Shown here one piece after another: positions 1-11,536 of a stretch of DNA of 64,000 nt (position 1 is its first letter; each line of letters starts with the position of its first letter). Location of the stretch: positions 2,302,501 to 2,366,500 of the forward strand of contig JAJTWR010000278.1 in NCBI GenBank assembly GCA_021613335.1. The letters run 5' to 3'. The notes below the pieces were generated by a model that saw only the letters and a list, made by a program, of their open reading frames with translations, did no database searches and had not been told where the DNA came from. The position numbers and the translations under genes were made by a program. Source of the stretch: Whitmania pigra (lineage: Eukaryota; Annelida; Clitellata; Hirudinida; Haemopidae).

Positions 1-2693
1 CCCCTGGATGCATCATGCACAGTCTCGCTCCTGACAGCTTCATCAACACCGTGGATCTTCAAACGACAAGCGCGGAGGTGGCATAGCTGTCATTCACCGT
101 CATGAATTGAAGTCCACCAACATCGGATCTCCTGCTCATGCTGAATTCAAGTTCAACAATCGCAAGACATCCTTCATCATATCATCCTTATATCGTCCAC
201 CTGGCACCGTCACGTCATCTTTCTTAAAAGAGTTTGAAGACCTCATCGAGTTTATTTCTTCCCACAACCTACCCTTCACCATTTGTGGAGACTTCAACGC
301 CGCTGGTTCAGGTACCATCATTGATGAACATCTAGAAAAATTGATCGACTCCCATGGACTCCTCCAACATGTAACTTCTCCAACTCACTCTAAAGGCCAC
401 ACGCTAGATCTGCTCATCACCCCATCATCACTCGATAGCCTCGTCTCAAGTATAGAAATAAAGGAAGTCACCTACTCTGATCATTATCTCATCTCCTGCA
501 ATATCTCCATTGACAAACCTCCCCCCTCCACCCGTGTCATTCATCGCCGCAGCCTCAGAAGAATTGACTTGGACGTTTTTGAGAAAGACCTTCTTCGCCT
601 TTCTGAAGAACTCCTAATCAGCGATCTCGATACTGACGGCTTCGCCACACAGGTCCATAAATCTCTAGAGGAGCTCCTCGACAGACATGCCCCAATCAGG
701 AAGTCTTCCATTCGTGTCGGTCACCAACCTAATTACCATCTCTCTCATGAAGCAATCGAGGCAAAGAAAAACTGCCGGCGCTTGGAACGTCGCTATCTTC
801 GTCAACGCAATGACGTCGCCAGGCAACTCTACAAGTCCGCCAAGGTAACATCCAAGATTGCAATCCTAAACTCAAGGGCCTCCTCCATCAAAGAAGAACT
901 CAAGTCTGACGTAAATCCCCGTTCCATGTGGCGCTCTCTTCACAAATTACTTCACAGCCGTCCTCCTCAATATTATACCGACGATGAGTGCTCAAACTTG
1001 GTCAATTCTTTTAACTCTTTTTTTATTTCGAAGATTACCAAAATCCACGAATCAATCGCCAACATCCTCGCTTCATCAACCATCTCATCTTTTCCAGCCA
1101 GGCAACTCTCAGGCACCCCAATCTCAGTCCTAAAACTTGTGTCTTCGGAAGAGGTTCTCAAGCTTATTCACTCACTGCCCAACAAGTCATCTCCTCTCGA
1201 TACTCTCCCTACTCCCCTTCGCAAGAAATTCGCTCTAATTCTATCCCCAATCCTCTCTAAACTAGCAAACCTTTCTTTCAGTACTGGCACTTTTCCGTCC
1301 ATATTCAAGAGGGCCCAAGTCCTTCCCCTTCTAAAAAAAAGCCAAGCCTCGATCCAAGCTCGCCTACCAATTACAGACCTATCTCCAACCTTTCTACCAT
1401 GTCAAAACTGCTAGAAAGACTCATTCTCTCCAGAATCCGACCTATTATCACAGCATCCTCTAACTTCTCTTCTCTCCAATCTGCCTACAGACCTGGTTTC
1501 TCTATAGAAACAGCCCTTTCACACATCTTCAACAATCTCACCGACATCTGTGGCAAGGGCAATTGCGCTGTGATGGTCGGACTCGACCTCTCGGCTGCCT
1601 TTGATACAATAAACCACCAGATATTATTGGAGAGACTTCAGTCTGACTTTGGAATCGATGGCCTTGCACTCTCCTGGCTACAATCTTACCTTTCCAACCG
1701 AACCCAATATGTTAAACTCGGTGATCACTCTTCCTCTCCAGTCAAACTACTCGCCGGTGTTCCTCAAGGCTCTGTCTTGGGACCTTTGCTTTTAACAACC
1801 TATACTTCACCTTTGTCTAACATTATTCTTAACTTCAACATATCCTTCCATCAACACGCCGATGACACAAGTCTTTGCTTTATTCTTTCCAGCCATAACA
1901 TCTCAGATCAACTCGAGAATTTGAGGAAGTGCACGGATGCCATCAATGATTGGCATCTCGTCAACCTTCTCCAACTGAATCCTCAGAAATCTGAAATTAT
2001 GTTTATTGGCACACCCACTCGCCTCATACCTCTGTCGCCTCCTCTTTCTATAAGCATCGCTGGCACCCTCCTTCCTTCCTCTACTACCCTCAAGCTCCTT
2101 GGTGTTATTTTTGATTCACACCTCACCTTTAAAGAACATTCCGCTTCTATTATCAAATCCTGCAATCATCTCATCTGGGCTATCCGGCACATCCGTTGAG
2201 ATAACTTCCGCCCTTGCACGCTGCCTTGTTCTCTCTCGCTTAGACTATTGTAACTCTCTTCTTTATGGCACATCTGCTTCTTTAATTCAATCTTTGCAAC
2301 GCGTCCAAAACAAGCTTGCCAAGCTCGTCCTCCTCAACTCTACCCTCAATAGTATGGACCGTCTGAAGAAATTGCACTGGCTGCCGATCCATAGTCGTAT
2401 CACTTTCAAAATCGCCCTCATGACATATCACACTTTAGCAACACCCACCCCACCTTATCTCCATCATCTACTAGATCGCCGCCAAACATCTGGTCTTCGT
2501 TCATCGTCAGCCACTCAACTTCACCAACCGGTACATAAATCATCCCTCCCAAACAGAGGCTTCTCGTACGCCTCTCCAGCTGTCTGGACTTCCACCGTCA
2601 GAGTCCAGCCATCCCTGGAGCTCTTCAAACGCCACCTGAAGACCCATCTCTTCAGGACTTCATGGGACAGCGAAGACACATGGCGCTTTATAA

Positions 2694-2700
<7 letters not shown>
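1..2700 (+). mobile_element. L2/CR1-like non-LTR retrotransposon, frameshifted, 5' end outside window
   Basis: The plus strand encodes the second half of an apurinic-like endonuclease (CGDFNAAG near 290-310, SDHYLIS near 478), then a reverse transcriptase with LDLSAAFDTINH (about 1583-1620), VPQGSVLGP (about 1760-1785) and the catalytic box as HADD (about 1855-1866), then a C-terminal region ending in a WDSED-like stretch. Three reading frames are needed: 107-1414, 1399-2199 and 2099-2860. There are therefore frameshifts near 1340-1400 and near 2190, and the copy cannot make an intact polyprotein. The endonuclease start lies left of base 1. The element ends in GCGCTTTATAAAT followed by a TTA repeat. 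The same type of 3' end recurs at 35.3 kb and 47.06 kb, so this is a family. The clade call (L2/CR1 rather than another LINE) is from the overall protein pattern and is less certain than the LINE call. Confidence 0.9.
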
Positions 2701-2739
<39 letters not shown>

Positions 2740-2775
2740 GTTGTTGTTGTTGTGTTGTTGTTGTTGTCGTCGTCG

Positions 2776-2836
<61 letters not shown>

Positions 2837-2846
2837 AATCATCGTC
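2697..2846. repeat. Compound trinucleotide microsatellite at LINE 3' end
   Basis: A run of TTA units passes directly into TTG, then TCG, then a long TCA tract with one AAT interruption. It sits exactly at the 3' end of the LINE, as expected when the short terminal repeat of an L2/CR1-type element expands. The poly-Leu and poly-His tail of the overlapping reading frame is a by-product. Confidence 0.95.
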
Positions 2847-2860
2847 ATTATTTATTATAA

Positions 2861-5764
2861 CTTTTTAATAATGATTAGTACTTTGAAAGTTTTTATTTTG
2901 TCTAATATTGATTTTGTTAAACAATTTAATTTATTAAATATGATTGTCTGTTTCTAAGTTTCATTTCTTTTTGAATTTCAAGGCTCTACAGCAAGTTCCG
3001 AAAATGTCGGCAAGTTATCCAAGCTGAAAAATTCCTTGAAAAATTGTTTCTGTTGCCCCTAATTGTTTCGTCTTTTAGCGAGAACTCACCCAATCTAATC
3101 AATTCTAATCTAATCTCTTTTGACAAACAGCTGCAGATTTTGAACCTTCACACACTTTTATTCATTGTACGAATTTGACTGCAGCAATTTGCTCATCTAC
3201 GTTTAGTAAGGAATTAATTACAAAAATGCTTTAAATGATAGAGAATAACTTGTTCCAGAGAATGTTCCAAAAGCTTTCGAATCTTCATTTTGCCCGATAG
3301 TTCAAGCTGTTTTACATTATCCAATTATTATTACATTAATATTATATTATTAATTAGTAATATTATTAATTTATTAGTAAATATCCAATTATTATTACAT
3401 TAATATACATAACTATCAGCAGACTTCAAAAGCCTGCGTCATTTCGGTAGAATTGAATTACTCTGCCTAACTTCACTTATAAATATGCGTTGCTCAAAAA
3501 ATGTGCTTATCCAGAAATTTAAAGTTATGCATGCTTCGGCAATTGGAGATCTGGTGACATGAAATGAAATTAATTCCTTTTTGTAAATTAATAAATGACA
3601 TGCAAGCAAAAGTAATTGAATGTTGCCGGAAAGTATTTCCACTTTTTTTTCACAATTCGTACTTTAAATCAAATTATTCCTGTTAATTGTTCTATTTTAT
3701 TAAGTTAAATCGTCCTTGTTGCAAAACTGTGTTTTTCACACTTGCTTTGTTAAAAATATTTTTTACATTTTGAAATTGTAGTTATTATATTTTGAGTGTT
3801 TATGTATCCAAATCAGATGCGAAGGAACATTGTTGATTTGTTAACATACGTTGCATAGCCATCTTAGATGGTTAGGATGCAATGTTGATTCGAAATCGTT
3901 TGCCATCGTCATAAGCGAAGTTCTAACCATTAAAAAACATGCAACAAATAAGTGGACGATTTTGTTGTTATTTTATTATTTACTTGATTAAAGTCCGTTA
4001 ACTAAGACGATTTTTATTATGAAAAAAATACTTTTATTATGGAAAAAATATTTTTGCTATAAAAAAACACTTTTATTATAAACAAATATTTTATTATAAA
4101 AAAATATTTTTATTGTTTAAATATAACGGTTCCACAAAATTATCTTCAAATTAAGTAGATGGGCGATAAAATTGCAATAACGCGCCATTTAACGCGCATA
4201 TTTTTCAAGTAGGCACTTTTGATGTGCGTCTCCTTTATCTTTCAATCTTTATTGTCACTAAAAATAATGACATCAAAATAAGGAAAATATTAAAACTACA
4301 ATAAAACTTATAGTTGCAATTAACTCAATGAATAAATAATATAAATCGCTTAGGAAATTCTTTCTTTAAATAAAAATATATTTTAATTAATAATATTTTG
4401 ATATTAACGATCAATATTTATAATAAATTTGTATTTTAATTATATTATGTAAATTTTAAAGTTTTTTATCTTGTTAATATAAAGGAAAGAAATTCATTTA
4501 ACAACATTAAGATATTTTATTATTTAAATACTATCGCTTAATAAATAATATAACATTTTATATTTAAATGAGCAGTTACAACTTATTTATAGTTACAATT
4601 GATATTTTTATTTCATATTTTTGTCAGTGACAAAGTCTTTCTTTAAGTTTGTTTTGTTTTTAATTCGTTATTTATTAAGTAAATATTATGTTCAATACTT
4701 GTTTTAATTGATATTATTGTAGATTAATTGTTTCGTTTCAATTGTAAACATCAAAAGTTTATTAACCTATTTGCCACAGGAATAATTTGTAATTACTCTT
4801 GGAGTTATACATAATAAGACGACAGAGCCATCAGTGCAGGAGGTGGAAAAGGGACTTCGAGACGAGGGCGAAGAGAGTAAAAAACTATGGTCGATATAAA
4901 TTACGAGGCAATCTTCGAGCAATTTTGATGTAGTCAACACTGCGGGCGTTAATCCATCCGTGAGTGTTTTGGAAGAGAGGAACCCTATGGGAATACTCTA
5001 ATAATAAAAGATTTTTATAGTTTTCCTCTGAGAAAGTGTCTGCTATAACCAATCACGTGATTGAGTGAATCCCTGCATATTGCATGCCTCAATTACCATT
5101 TGGATCAGTCGCTACAGTAGGTTATGACCTCGTCATGTTTCAGATGCAATCACGAGTTCACGAGGTCATCTTAGTTTACTCTCCTTTCAGATTTTGCTTT
5201 TAATTATTTTATGGTTAAATTAGGGGCGCCTATGATATCGTAATATGTTTTGTTTAAAAGTAGAATTTAAGTCAAACTTATTTAGTTATTTCTAGTATTG
5301 GAGTAAGAGATGAGTTCCCGCAAAAAACTCCAACCTATTGGACAGCTTCCTGAAGACAGAACTTTCAGATTCATGTTCTGCCTCCAGGACTCGAACATCA
5401 GCCACCACGAGTTGACATGTGTCCTTCATGCGTCAGTGCCGCAGACCGGAGAAATTTAAGTCAAGTTTCACGTGTCTTGTGAACCTGCATTTGAAAAATT
5501 GAATCATCTATGGCCGTGAATATTTCTTTTGTCATCAGTCTCTTTTCTGCAGGTTCTTCGGCTGATCTCTTCGTAATTATTGATTTACTTGACATCGGGT
5601 TGTAATCTGATAATTAATATTAAATTAAAAAATTAAATAAATTAAAAAGCGTAAATAATAATATTCGCATTGATATTAACTGTGGCTGTCGCGGCTACAT
5701 ATCAACATGCTAGGCGCTATCTTCAAAGTCTTAAGGGCGGGAGCGAGAATCACCTGCTCAGTCA
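2861..5764. other. AT-rich gene-poor interval
   Basis: I see no coding gene here. About 4010-4125 holds imperfect tandem copies of a unit of roughly 20 bp of the type TTTTTATTATGAAAAAAATA. Less AT-rich sequence at 4820-5000 and 5300-5470 might hold exons or old repeats, but no protein family is recognisable on either strand. Confidence 0.5.
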
Positions 5765-6661
5765 GGTGACCCGTCATAACAGCCCGGCGACAAAACAGCC
5801 TCGTCGAAACAGCCCGGCGTCAAAATAGCCCAAGACAAAATAGCCCCGTCAAAATGGCCCCGTCAAAATAGCCCCGACAAAATAGCCCGGCGACATAATA
5901 GTCCAGGACAAAACAACCCGGCGACAAAATAGCCCCGTCAAAATACCCCCATGATGTCAAAGTATTTTTTAAAAATGTTGTGAAACTGAATCAAAATTTA
6001 ACTCGAAATTAGTGGCTTGAATGCTTTGACCGTTTTGAGTATTGTTTGTTATTATTGTTCTCCAGAAGTTTAATTTGCATAGTCTTGCTTATTAAAATTT
6101 GTATCTGGCTTACAAATTTGTGTTGACATTATCCTCATCACTAGTTGCTTGTGAGAGGTCGTTTTCAAAATTGAAATACGTTTTGAACAGATTAAGAAAT
6201 TTTCTGAACCAGTCAATTCTACGATCATTCATGCTGATGTCTTGTGAGAAAGACTCTTTTCCAAGAATCAATAACAATGAAATCATTGATGTTTTAGCAT
6301 CGACTAGTGAAACGATGAAAAAGCTGTTATAATAGTTAATAGTGAATAGAAATTTTAGACTCTAGTGTTTCTTATGTTTAAGTTGATCAAACTAGGAGTT
6401 AAATAAAATTTCCCGGGCCGGTTTTTTAAGTCAGTCCGACCCTGGTGACAGGGCTGTTTTGACGGGGATGTTTTGTCGGGGCGGTTTTGTCGGGGTTGTT
6501 TTGTCTTGAGCTATTTTGACGCCGTGCTATTTTGACGGGGCTGTTTTGTCGGGGCTATTTTGACGGGGTTGTTTTGTCTTGAGCTATTTTGACGCCGTGC
6601 TATTTTGACGGGGCTGTTTTGTCGGGGCTATTCTGTCGCCGGGCTGTTATGACGGGGTGCC
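5765..6661 (+). mobile_element. Foldback-like DNA element with repeat-built inverted arms and 9-bp target duplication
   Basis: The ends are GGTGACCCGTCATAAC on the left and the inverse GTTATGACGGGGTGCC on the right. Both arms (about 5765-5953 and 6432-6661) consist of head-to-tail variants of a 14-16 bp unit of the type CAAAATAGCCCCGT, in opposite orientation in the two arms, so the single strand can fold back. The element is flanked by the direct repeat GCTCAGTCA (5756-5764 and 6662-6670), which is 9 bp. Between the arms lies a short ORF described separately. Arms made of tandem short repeats plus 9-bp duplications are features of foldback/MULE-type elements. The family assignment is inference. 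Confidence 0.85.
6099..6332 (+). pseudogene. hAT-type C-terminal dimerisation fragment inside the foldback-like element
   Basis: The 77-residue ORF contains the hAT C-terminal signature SSLVACERSFSKLKYVLNRLR at about residues 13-33 (compare the widespread SCERSFSKLK core in ZMYM1-like proteins). Nothing of the upstream RNase H-like catalytic core is visible, so it is either the last exon or remnant of a transposase. It lies between the inverted arms on plus. It may be the residue of the element's own transposase or captured sequence. Confidence 0.65.
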
Positions 6662-6670
6662 GCTCAGTCA

Positions 6671-7074
6671 GGAAACAGCGTGACCCATCTTCAAAGAAAA
6701 CTAACCAAGCATGGTCAGCCATAGTATTATTGCAGCCACCTCAATAAATGACACTTATAATCAAGTTTCTTGAACTTTCTCGGCAGTTTAGAAGCACGTG
6801 TGATGACTGTCCGTAACTCATGACGTTGGCTCCAGTTGTGTCGACTTTGGTGAACATTCGGAACATGTCAGTTACGAGTCACAGTGACTCAGTCACTATG
6901 AGGGGTGTCACCAATGACAGCCTGGTTGAAGAGAATTAATCTTCTGATTCGTGATTGGACCCATACGCTTCTCAATGAATTAAGACATAAATTACGGCAT
7001 TCATTTTAGTCTCATTAATGAGGAGTACATTTCATTGAATTTTGCTTGAAAAAGCAACTTGAACATTGGCGTTA
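6671..7074. other. No recognisable feature
   Basis: Intergenic sequence following the foldback-like element. I see no coding potential or known repeat in it. Confidence 0.4.
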
Positions 7075-7470
7075 TTAAAGTCTTCAGTCTCTTTTTAAAG
7101 CAATAAATTAGCACAGAATTCTAACTTTAAAGTGGCTGTGACAAGCTCAAAACATTAATTAGAGTCTAGAATTTAAACTAATATACAAGCAACAATATTT
7201 CCATTAAGTTGCTCCTCAAACCGACATCAAATGCATTTTTCAAATTATTTCAAATTAACGCTAAGAACTTTAGACTTATTAAAATATTCAGCTGTTTTTA
7301 AAGCAATAAATTGGCACAGCATTCTAATTTTAAGTTAATTCGAATTACCTGCGATAAGCTCAAAACATTAATTAGAGCTTAATCTAGAATTTAATTTACA
7401 AGCAACAATATTTCCACTGAGTTGCTCTTCAAACCGACATTAAATTTCAAATTATTTCAAATTAACTCTA
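7075..7470. repeat. Direct tandem duplication of a unit of about 190 bp
   Basis: Two adjacent diverged copies, about 7078-7262 and 7278-7470, share in the same order TTTTTAAAGCAATAAATT, GCTCAAAACATTAATTAGAG, CAAGCAACAATATTTCCA, GTTGCTC and AAACCGACAT, and both end in a TTCAAATTATTTCAAATTAA stretch. Small indels separate them. No protein is encoded. Confidence 0.75.
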
Positions 7471-7749
7471 ACATTTCGACAGCAATTGAAACTTACTTGA
7501 AATGAAGAAAACAGCCAGAAAGAGCAAATTCGCTGCAATTCAAATTCAGCATGTAATATTCAAAACATTTCGCAATGTCTGCCATGAAAAACTCTACAAT
7601 TCCGGTCTAAAACTTGCCTCGAATATTCGTCATGACCTCTCGTCTGAAATCGAATATTCTCGCAAACTTTGCGAGACGAGCTCTGAACTTTTCAAGATTC
7701 GAGCAGAAACTGAACATCTGAGCCGCTAAGGAGTGGTAGAGACAAACCC

Positions 7750-8290
7750 GTGTGAGCCTACCTGTTGTTCAGAAATATGTCGTGTCCATAAAACAATAAA
7801 GCCACAAAGAAGATCTGAAGAAGTTTTTGGTAGAACTTCTTTCTTGTTGCTAAGCAGCATTTTGCAATGTTCAATTTCTGTGAGAATTTCGTGGCCATTG
7901 ATGTCCGTGTCTTAGAAATTTTCAAATTATGTGCATTTTCGACAAACTGACATCTTCTGCTTAAGTCGATCAAATACGCTCTTCACAACGCGCACAATTT
8001 TTTCTTCTGCTGAAAGTCCTGCATCTCTTGCCAATTCTCCAGGCATTTTCCGACGTCGCCTAATTCTTCTCCACCTCAATCCCCAGACTGTGCATTTTGT
8101 TTTGGCGTTTTCTACAGCAACTTGGCTCAAGTCATCACGAAGCTTGACAAATTCCTGCTCAAATGGTTCAATCTCAGTTGCTGCTTCCTTGAAAATCACA
8201 GTAGGATCTTGTAGGTGCTTTTGTACACAATCAATTATTTCAAGAATGGCATTCCAGAAATATAATAAAACGATGAAGTTAAAATTTAAT
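7750..8290 (-). pseudogene. ZMYM1-like hAT transposase fragment
   Basis: Read on minus, this is a decayed copy of the transposase seen more fully at 25893-27143. The stretch at 7927-8199 matches its FKEAATDIE, EQEFIKLRDDLS and GELARDAGFS segments, and 7758-7973 matches the ATKFSQKL/MLLR-adjacent region. It carries frameshifts and a TAA at the position corresponding to the stop in the 26.1 kb copy. No terminal repeats are visible, so it is a fragment. Confidence 0.75.
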
Positions 8291-8571
8291 ACGCCAATAA
8301 CTGTTCACTTTTGGTTTAGGCGTCATAGTTTTAATCAACCGATAATTTGTATGGCAGCACTACATAAATGGTCCCATTTCCAAAACTCATTTATGTAGTA
8401 TAAGAACTGTAACTTTACGTTATTATAGATGTGTTCTGGAAAGAGTCTTAATGATATTGAAAAAAGACAAAAAGGCTTTTAAAAATTTGAATTTGTCAAT
8501 TTCAGAGATTTCTAGGAGGGTTAATCGATCTAGAAAAATTATAGGACATTATTGGAATACTCCTAAAAGTT

Positions 8572-8680
8572 ATGGATAGTCCAGGAAAATCTCAAAAGTT
8601 TTCTGAACGTGAAAAACGAGTTGTTCTCCGTGAAGCTTCCAAATTTTTATCTCAGCAAAAGACTTAAAAAATAAGTAAAA
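8572..8680 (+). pseudogene. Possible Tc1-like transposase N-terminal fragment
   Basis: A plus-strand reading from ATG at 8572 gives MDSPGKSQKFSEREKRVVLR and EASK, ending in a stop within about 32 codons. The SEREKR-VLREASK pattern resembles the first helix-turn-helix of Tc1/mariner transposases, with many polar residues after a short leader. It is short, and no DDE domain follows, so this is a weak call. Confidence 0.3.
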
Positions 8681-8884
8681 TTTGGAGGTTATTCGATGGA
8701 CCATATTCAGTTGCAAAAACAAACTAGCTAAATGCGAAATTCACAAGATAAAAACATGATTTTAATAGCTTTTTAAAAACAAATATTAAAATCACTAAAT
8801 CAATTGCTATAAAATTGCTGTTTCAGTATATTTCCAATCTTTGGTAACCGAAAAATTGACTGCTCTATCGCAGGCTTCGCAAAC

Positions 8885-10471
8885 TTGTTCTGTAATTTAT
8901 TTAATTTATGTCGTTCTATTAAATATCAAACAGGTATGCCTTCTATCCGTTCTAAAATAGCGAAGAGTTTTAAAAATAATGATCCGCAGAAGAGAGCATG
9001 GTTAATCACGCAATTTCTCACATCAAGTGGACTGCCTTTATCTACAGTCGAAAGTGATGCTTTTGTAACAATGCGGGAATCTTTAATTGGACGCGAAATG
9101 TCTAGTTTAGCTGAGTTGGAAGACTGGATGGAATGGCAGTTTGATTATGGAAAAGAGGCGGTTCAAATGCTGATCAGCGGAGGACATCGATTCATTATCA
9201 CCATGGATGTCTGGGGTAAAAAGTGCCCGACCGCCTTTCTTGCAATATCCGTTTATTTCTATAATCACGTTATGGACAAAACCCAATATTTTCTGCTAAA
9301 TCTTTTTCAGCTAGATCGTCCATACAATGTTGATACGCTTTCAGAAAAACTCAAAAATTGTCTCAAACAATGGCAAATCAACTCAGAAAAGATTTTGATT
9401 GTAGTAACAGATGACGTGAGTTGCATTGATTCACATGATGGTGATTATGACAGTATGTACTCGCTGTTTATGTTCGAGGTCGGCTTACCATCTCTGGGTC
9501 TGAGCCACAAATGTAATTTAGTTTTAGCAGATTTATATAACACTCCTGTACCTGTAGCCAAAAAAGCAATATCTCTCCTCGAAAAAATCAGTAAATCTCA
9601 CTTGGTAACAGAAAAATTGGTCAAATGTAAATCTTTTTTAGAATTGACCCGGGGATGTCACGTGACGAAAAAGTGTTTGAAAATGAAGACTCTTATAAAT
9701 GAAATTATTTTGGAGCTGGATTTGGATTCTTGGACGGAAGATGAATGGAGTGATCTGGAAAAAAACGACGCTTTTTTGGATCGCGCTACTCAAAATTTGT
9801 TCGAGCTTACGAACAACACGCCTCTCTCGAACGTTGTCCCGTTCCTTCTCAACCTGTCCTACAAACTTCAGGAGATAGAATGCCCACTATCAGAAATTAT
9901 GTTAAATTCTCTGAAAAAACATTTTCATTGCATTATGGAACCAGAGAAGCCATTATTTTACGGAATGTTTAGCGCGGCTTGTCTTTTGGATCCGACCGTT
10001 GGACATTTTCTGCTTGGACCTGGTTTCAACAAATTTTTCGATGGGGCGATAAAGTATATAAAAAACACTACAAGTGATCCTGTGACAATAGCTGATGAAA
10101 ATCCTCCACTGCCGAAACGTTTTGAGTTTCTTGATAAGCAAGTGAGCGAATCAGGCATTTTGACTCCAAAATCTTTACTTGATGTTGAAATTTCCCAATA
10201 TATCTATGAGTTCGGCTCTAATCGGCCAATTGTCACTGCCCATGGTTATTGGCTGAGCAAGAAAAGCAGTTACCCAATTTTATCGAGTTTAGCGCTGGAT
10301 CTTGTGACGCTGGACATTTCGCAAGCATCTAGAAGGAGAGTGTTTCCAGTTGATGTTGAGTTGATTAATAGAACGAAAATGATTCCACCAGATTTGGAAA
10401 AAAGTGCTTTTCTCAAAATTAACGGTGAAATATTCGATATCGATAGCGAATATCTAAATATACCAATTTGA
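8885..10471 (+). CDS. hAT-family transposase-like protein, intact 528-codon ORF
   Basis: An uninterrupted ORF encodes a hAT RNase H-like core. Visible features are TMDVWGKK (about residue 109, first catalytic Asp position), a segment LFQLDRPYNVDTLSEKL typical of the strand after it, VVTDDVS (second Asp position, about 177), SHKCNLVL where family members have CxxH-LNLV, and a C-terminal dimerisation region with YWLSKKSSYPILSSLALD and RRRVFPVD...INRTK (hAT: YP-L--LA, S-RVFS). No BED zinc finger is present at the N terminus, and the sequence just before codon 20 (ATCAAACAG before GTATGCC) could be a splice acceptor, so an upstream exon is possible. No terminal repeats were found flanking it. Every other hAT coding copy in the window is broken, so this one is either recent or kept by selection as a host gene. 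Confidence 0.75.
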   Translation: MFCNLFNLCRSIKYQTGMPSIRSKIAKSFKNNDPQKRAWLITQFLTSSGLPLSTVESDAFVTMRESLIGREMSSLAELEDWMEWQFDYGKEAVQMLISGGHRFIITMDVWGKKCPTAFLAISVYFYNHVMDKTQYFLLNLFQLDRPYNVDTLSEKLKNCLKQWQINSEKILIVVTDDVSCIDSHDGDYDSMYSLFMFEVGLPSLGLSHKCNLVLADLYNTPVPVAKKAISLLEKISKSHLVTEKLVKCKSFLELTRGCHVTKKCLKMKTLINEIILELDLDSWTEDEWSDLEKNDAFLDRATQNLFELTNNTPLSNVVPFLLNLSYKLQEIECPLSEIMLNSLKKHFHCIMEPEKPLFYGMFSAACLLDPTVGHFLLGPGFNKFFDGAIKYIKNTTSDPVTIADENPPLPKRFEFLDKQVSESGILTPKSLLDVEISQYIYEFGSNRPIVTAHGYWLSKKSSYPILSSLALDLVTLDISQASRRRVFPVDVELINRTKMIPPDLEKSAFLKINGEIFDIDSEYLNIPI

Positions 10472-10750
10472 AGTCTCAGGCTAACCACTTAATTGATAAG
10501 GTACCGCAATCTTATTTCAAAAAATAAAAAATGTTTGCAGGTGCTTGTGATTGTTAAATGTGCGGCTTCAGTTGTTATTGATGGGTTGCGTTATAGTTGT
10601 GATTTGAAAAATTTACAACTAAACAGATCTATAATTTAAAAACACGTGAACTTTTAACATAAAGTATGAAAACTAAAACTAACTTAAAAATTGCCAAAAA
10701 TGAGAGCCATACCCAACTTAACTGCTATGTTGTGGCTCTTTACATTTCTT
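10472..10750. other. Downstream flank, no feature
   Basis: Non-coding sequence between the hAT ORF and the next repeat. An AATAAA is present shortly after the stop (about 10524-10529) and could serve as its polyadenylation signal. Confidence 0.4.
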
Positions 10751-10925
10751 GGCACCATGTCATAATAACCCGGCGACAAAATAGCCCGGTCAAAACAGCA
10801 CCATCAAAACATAAAACTCATTTCAATTAATCAAATTTTAAATAAGTTATCGGTTAATGTCTTCAACTCATATAAATATTTTTTATAAAAATACATTGAC
10901 GCTATTTTGTCACTGGGCTATTTTG
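10751..10925. mobile_element. Foldback-like element, fourth copy, right end lost
   Basis: The left end is GGCACCATGTCATAATAACC followed by CGGCGACAAAATAGCC. The right side still has GTCACTGGGCTATTTTGA but lacks the last 10-11 bases (ACGGGGTGCC) of the family. The flanks ACATTTCTT (10742-10750) and ATATTTCTT (10926-10934) look like a 9-bp duplication with one mismatch. The interior is AT-rich and resembles the copies at 38.3 and 46.3 kb (AATTAATCAAATTTTAAATA, TATAAATATTTTTTATA). Confidence 0.7.
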
Positions 10926-10934
10926 ATATTTCTT

Positions 10935-11536
10935 GTAACTTCGAACAACATTATTAACACCATTTATTGCTCACAACGCTTCATTGTTTGAATTAAAAGA
11001 GTTATGATTCGAATGACTTGGAATTTATTTTAATGTTTGGTCATATTATAATGTGCTGTTGTGATATGATGCAAATAAATGAATTAATGTAATGCCAATT
11101 ATCAAAAGTAGTACATGTAATTCTTCCTGCTTAACAATTGCTTTTTGGTGAATTTGTTAAGCAGGATTTTAAGTTCGAATGCCAAGCCTATATGACCCCA
11201 GATAAGAAAGAAATTTTTGTTTTAGTAGATTTAACAACTTCGTGTAATTATTTTTCACAAACATAACTGTTAAATTAGTTCCCTAATTTCAAAGCTCAAA
11301 CTAAAATCAGCTTTAAGTTTTGCTATGAACCAGACATAGTAATACTTTAGTTACTAGCAATCCTTGAAATGCATTTTAAATGAATTGGTTCCAAGCTGGA
11401 ACATATATCATTCTTTCGTTAGTAACCATGTATAAATAACAAATGTAGAGTTTTATTTTAAGCAAAATCCTAAAATAACATTCATTAATATTCTATTGTA
11501 ATCATTTATCGGAATTGTGCAACTGTGAAGATATTT
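10935..11536. other. 3' flank of the calponin-type gene
   Basis: Non-coding. On minus, AATAAA at 11452-11457 lies about 80 bases downstream of the calponin-type stop codon and is the likely polyadenylation signal. I see nothing else. Confidence 0.45.

Noticed and set aside
2697..2860. Poly-Leu/poly-His protein tail
   Set aside because: Produced by reading the TTA/TTG/TCA microsatellite at the LINE end.
5780..6660. Repeated 14-16 base units resembling a CRISPR or satellite array
   Set aside because: Units are contiguous without unique spacers, occur in opposite orientation in two arms, and are bounded by a target duplication, so they are transposon arms in a eukaryotic genome.
7502..7729. 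75-codon plus-strand frame, Lys-rich, just before the hAT fragment
   Set aside because: No family resemblance, no splice context, and length is within chance for this region.
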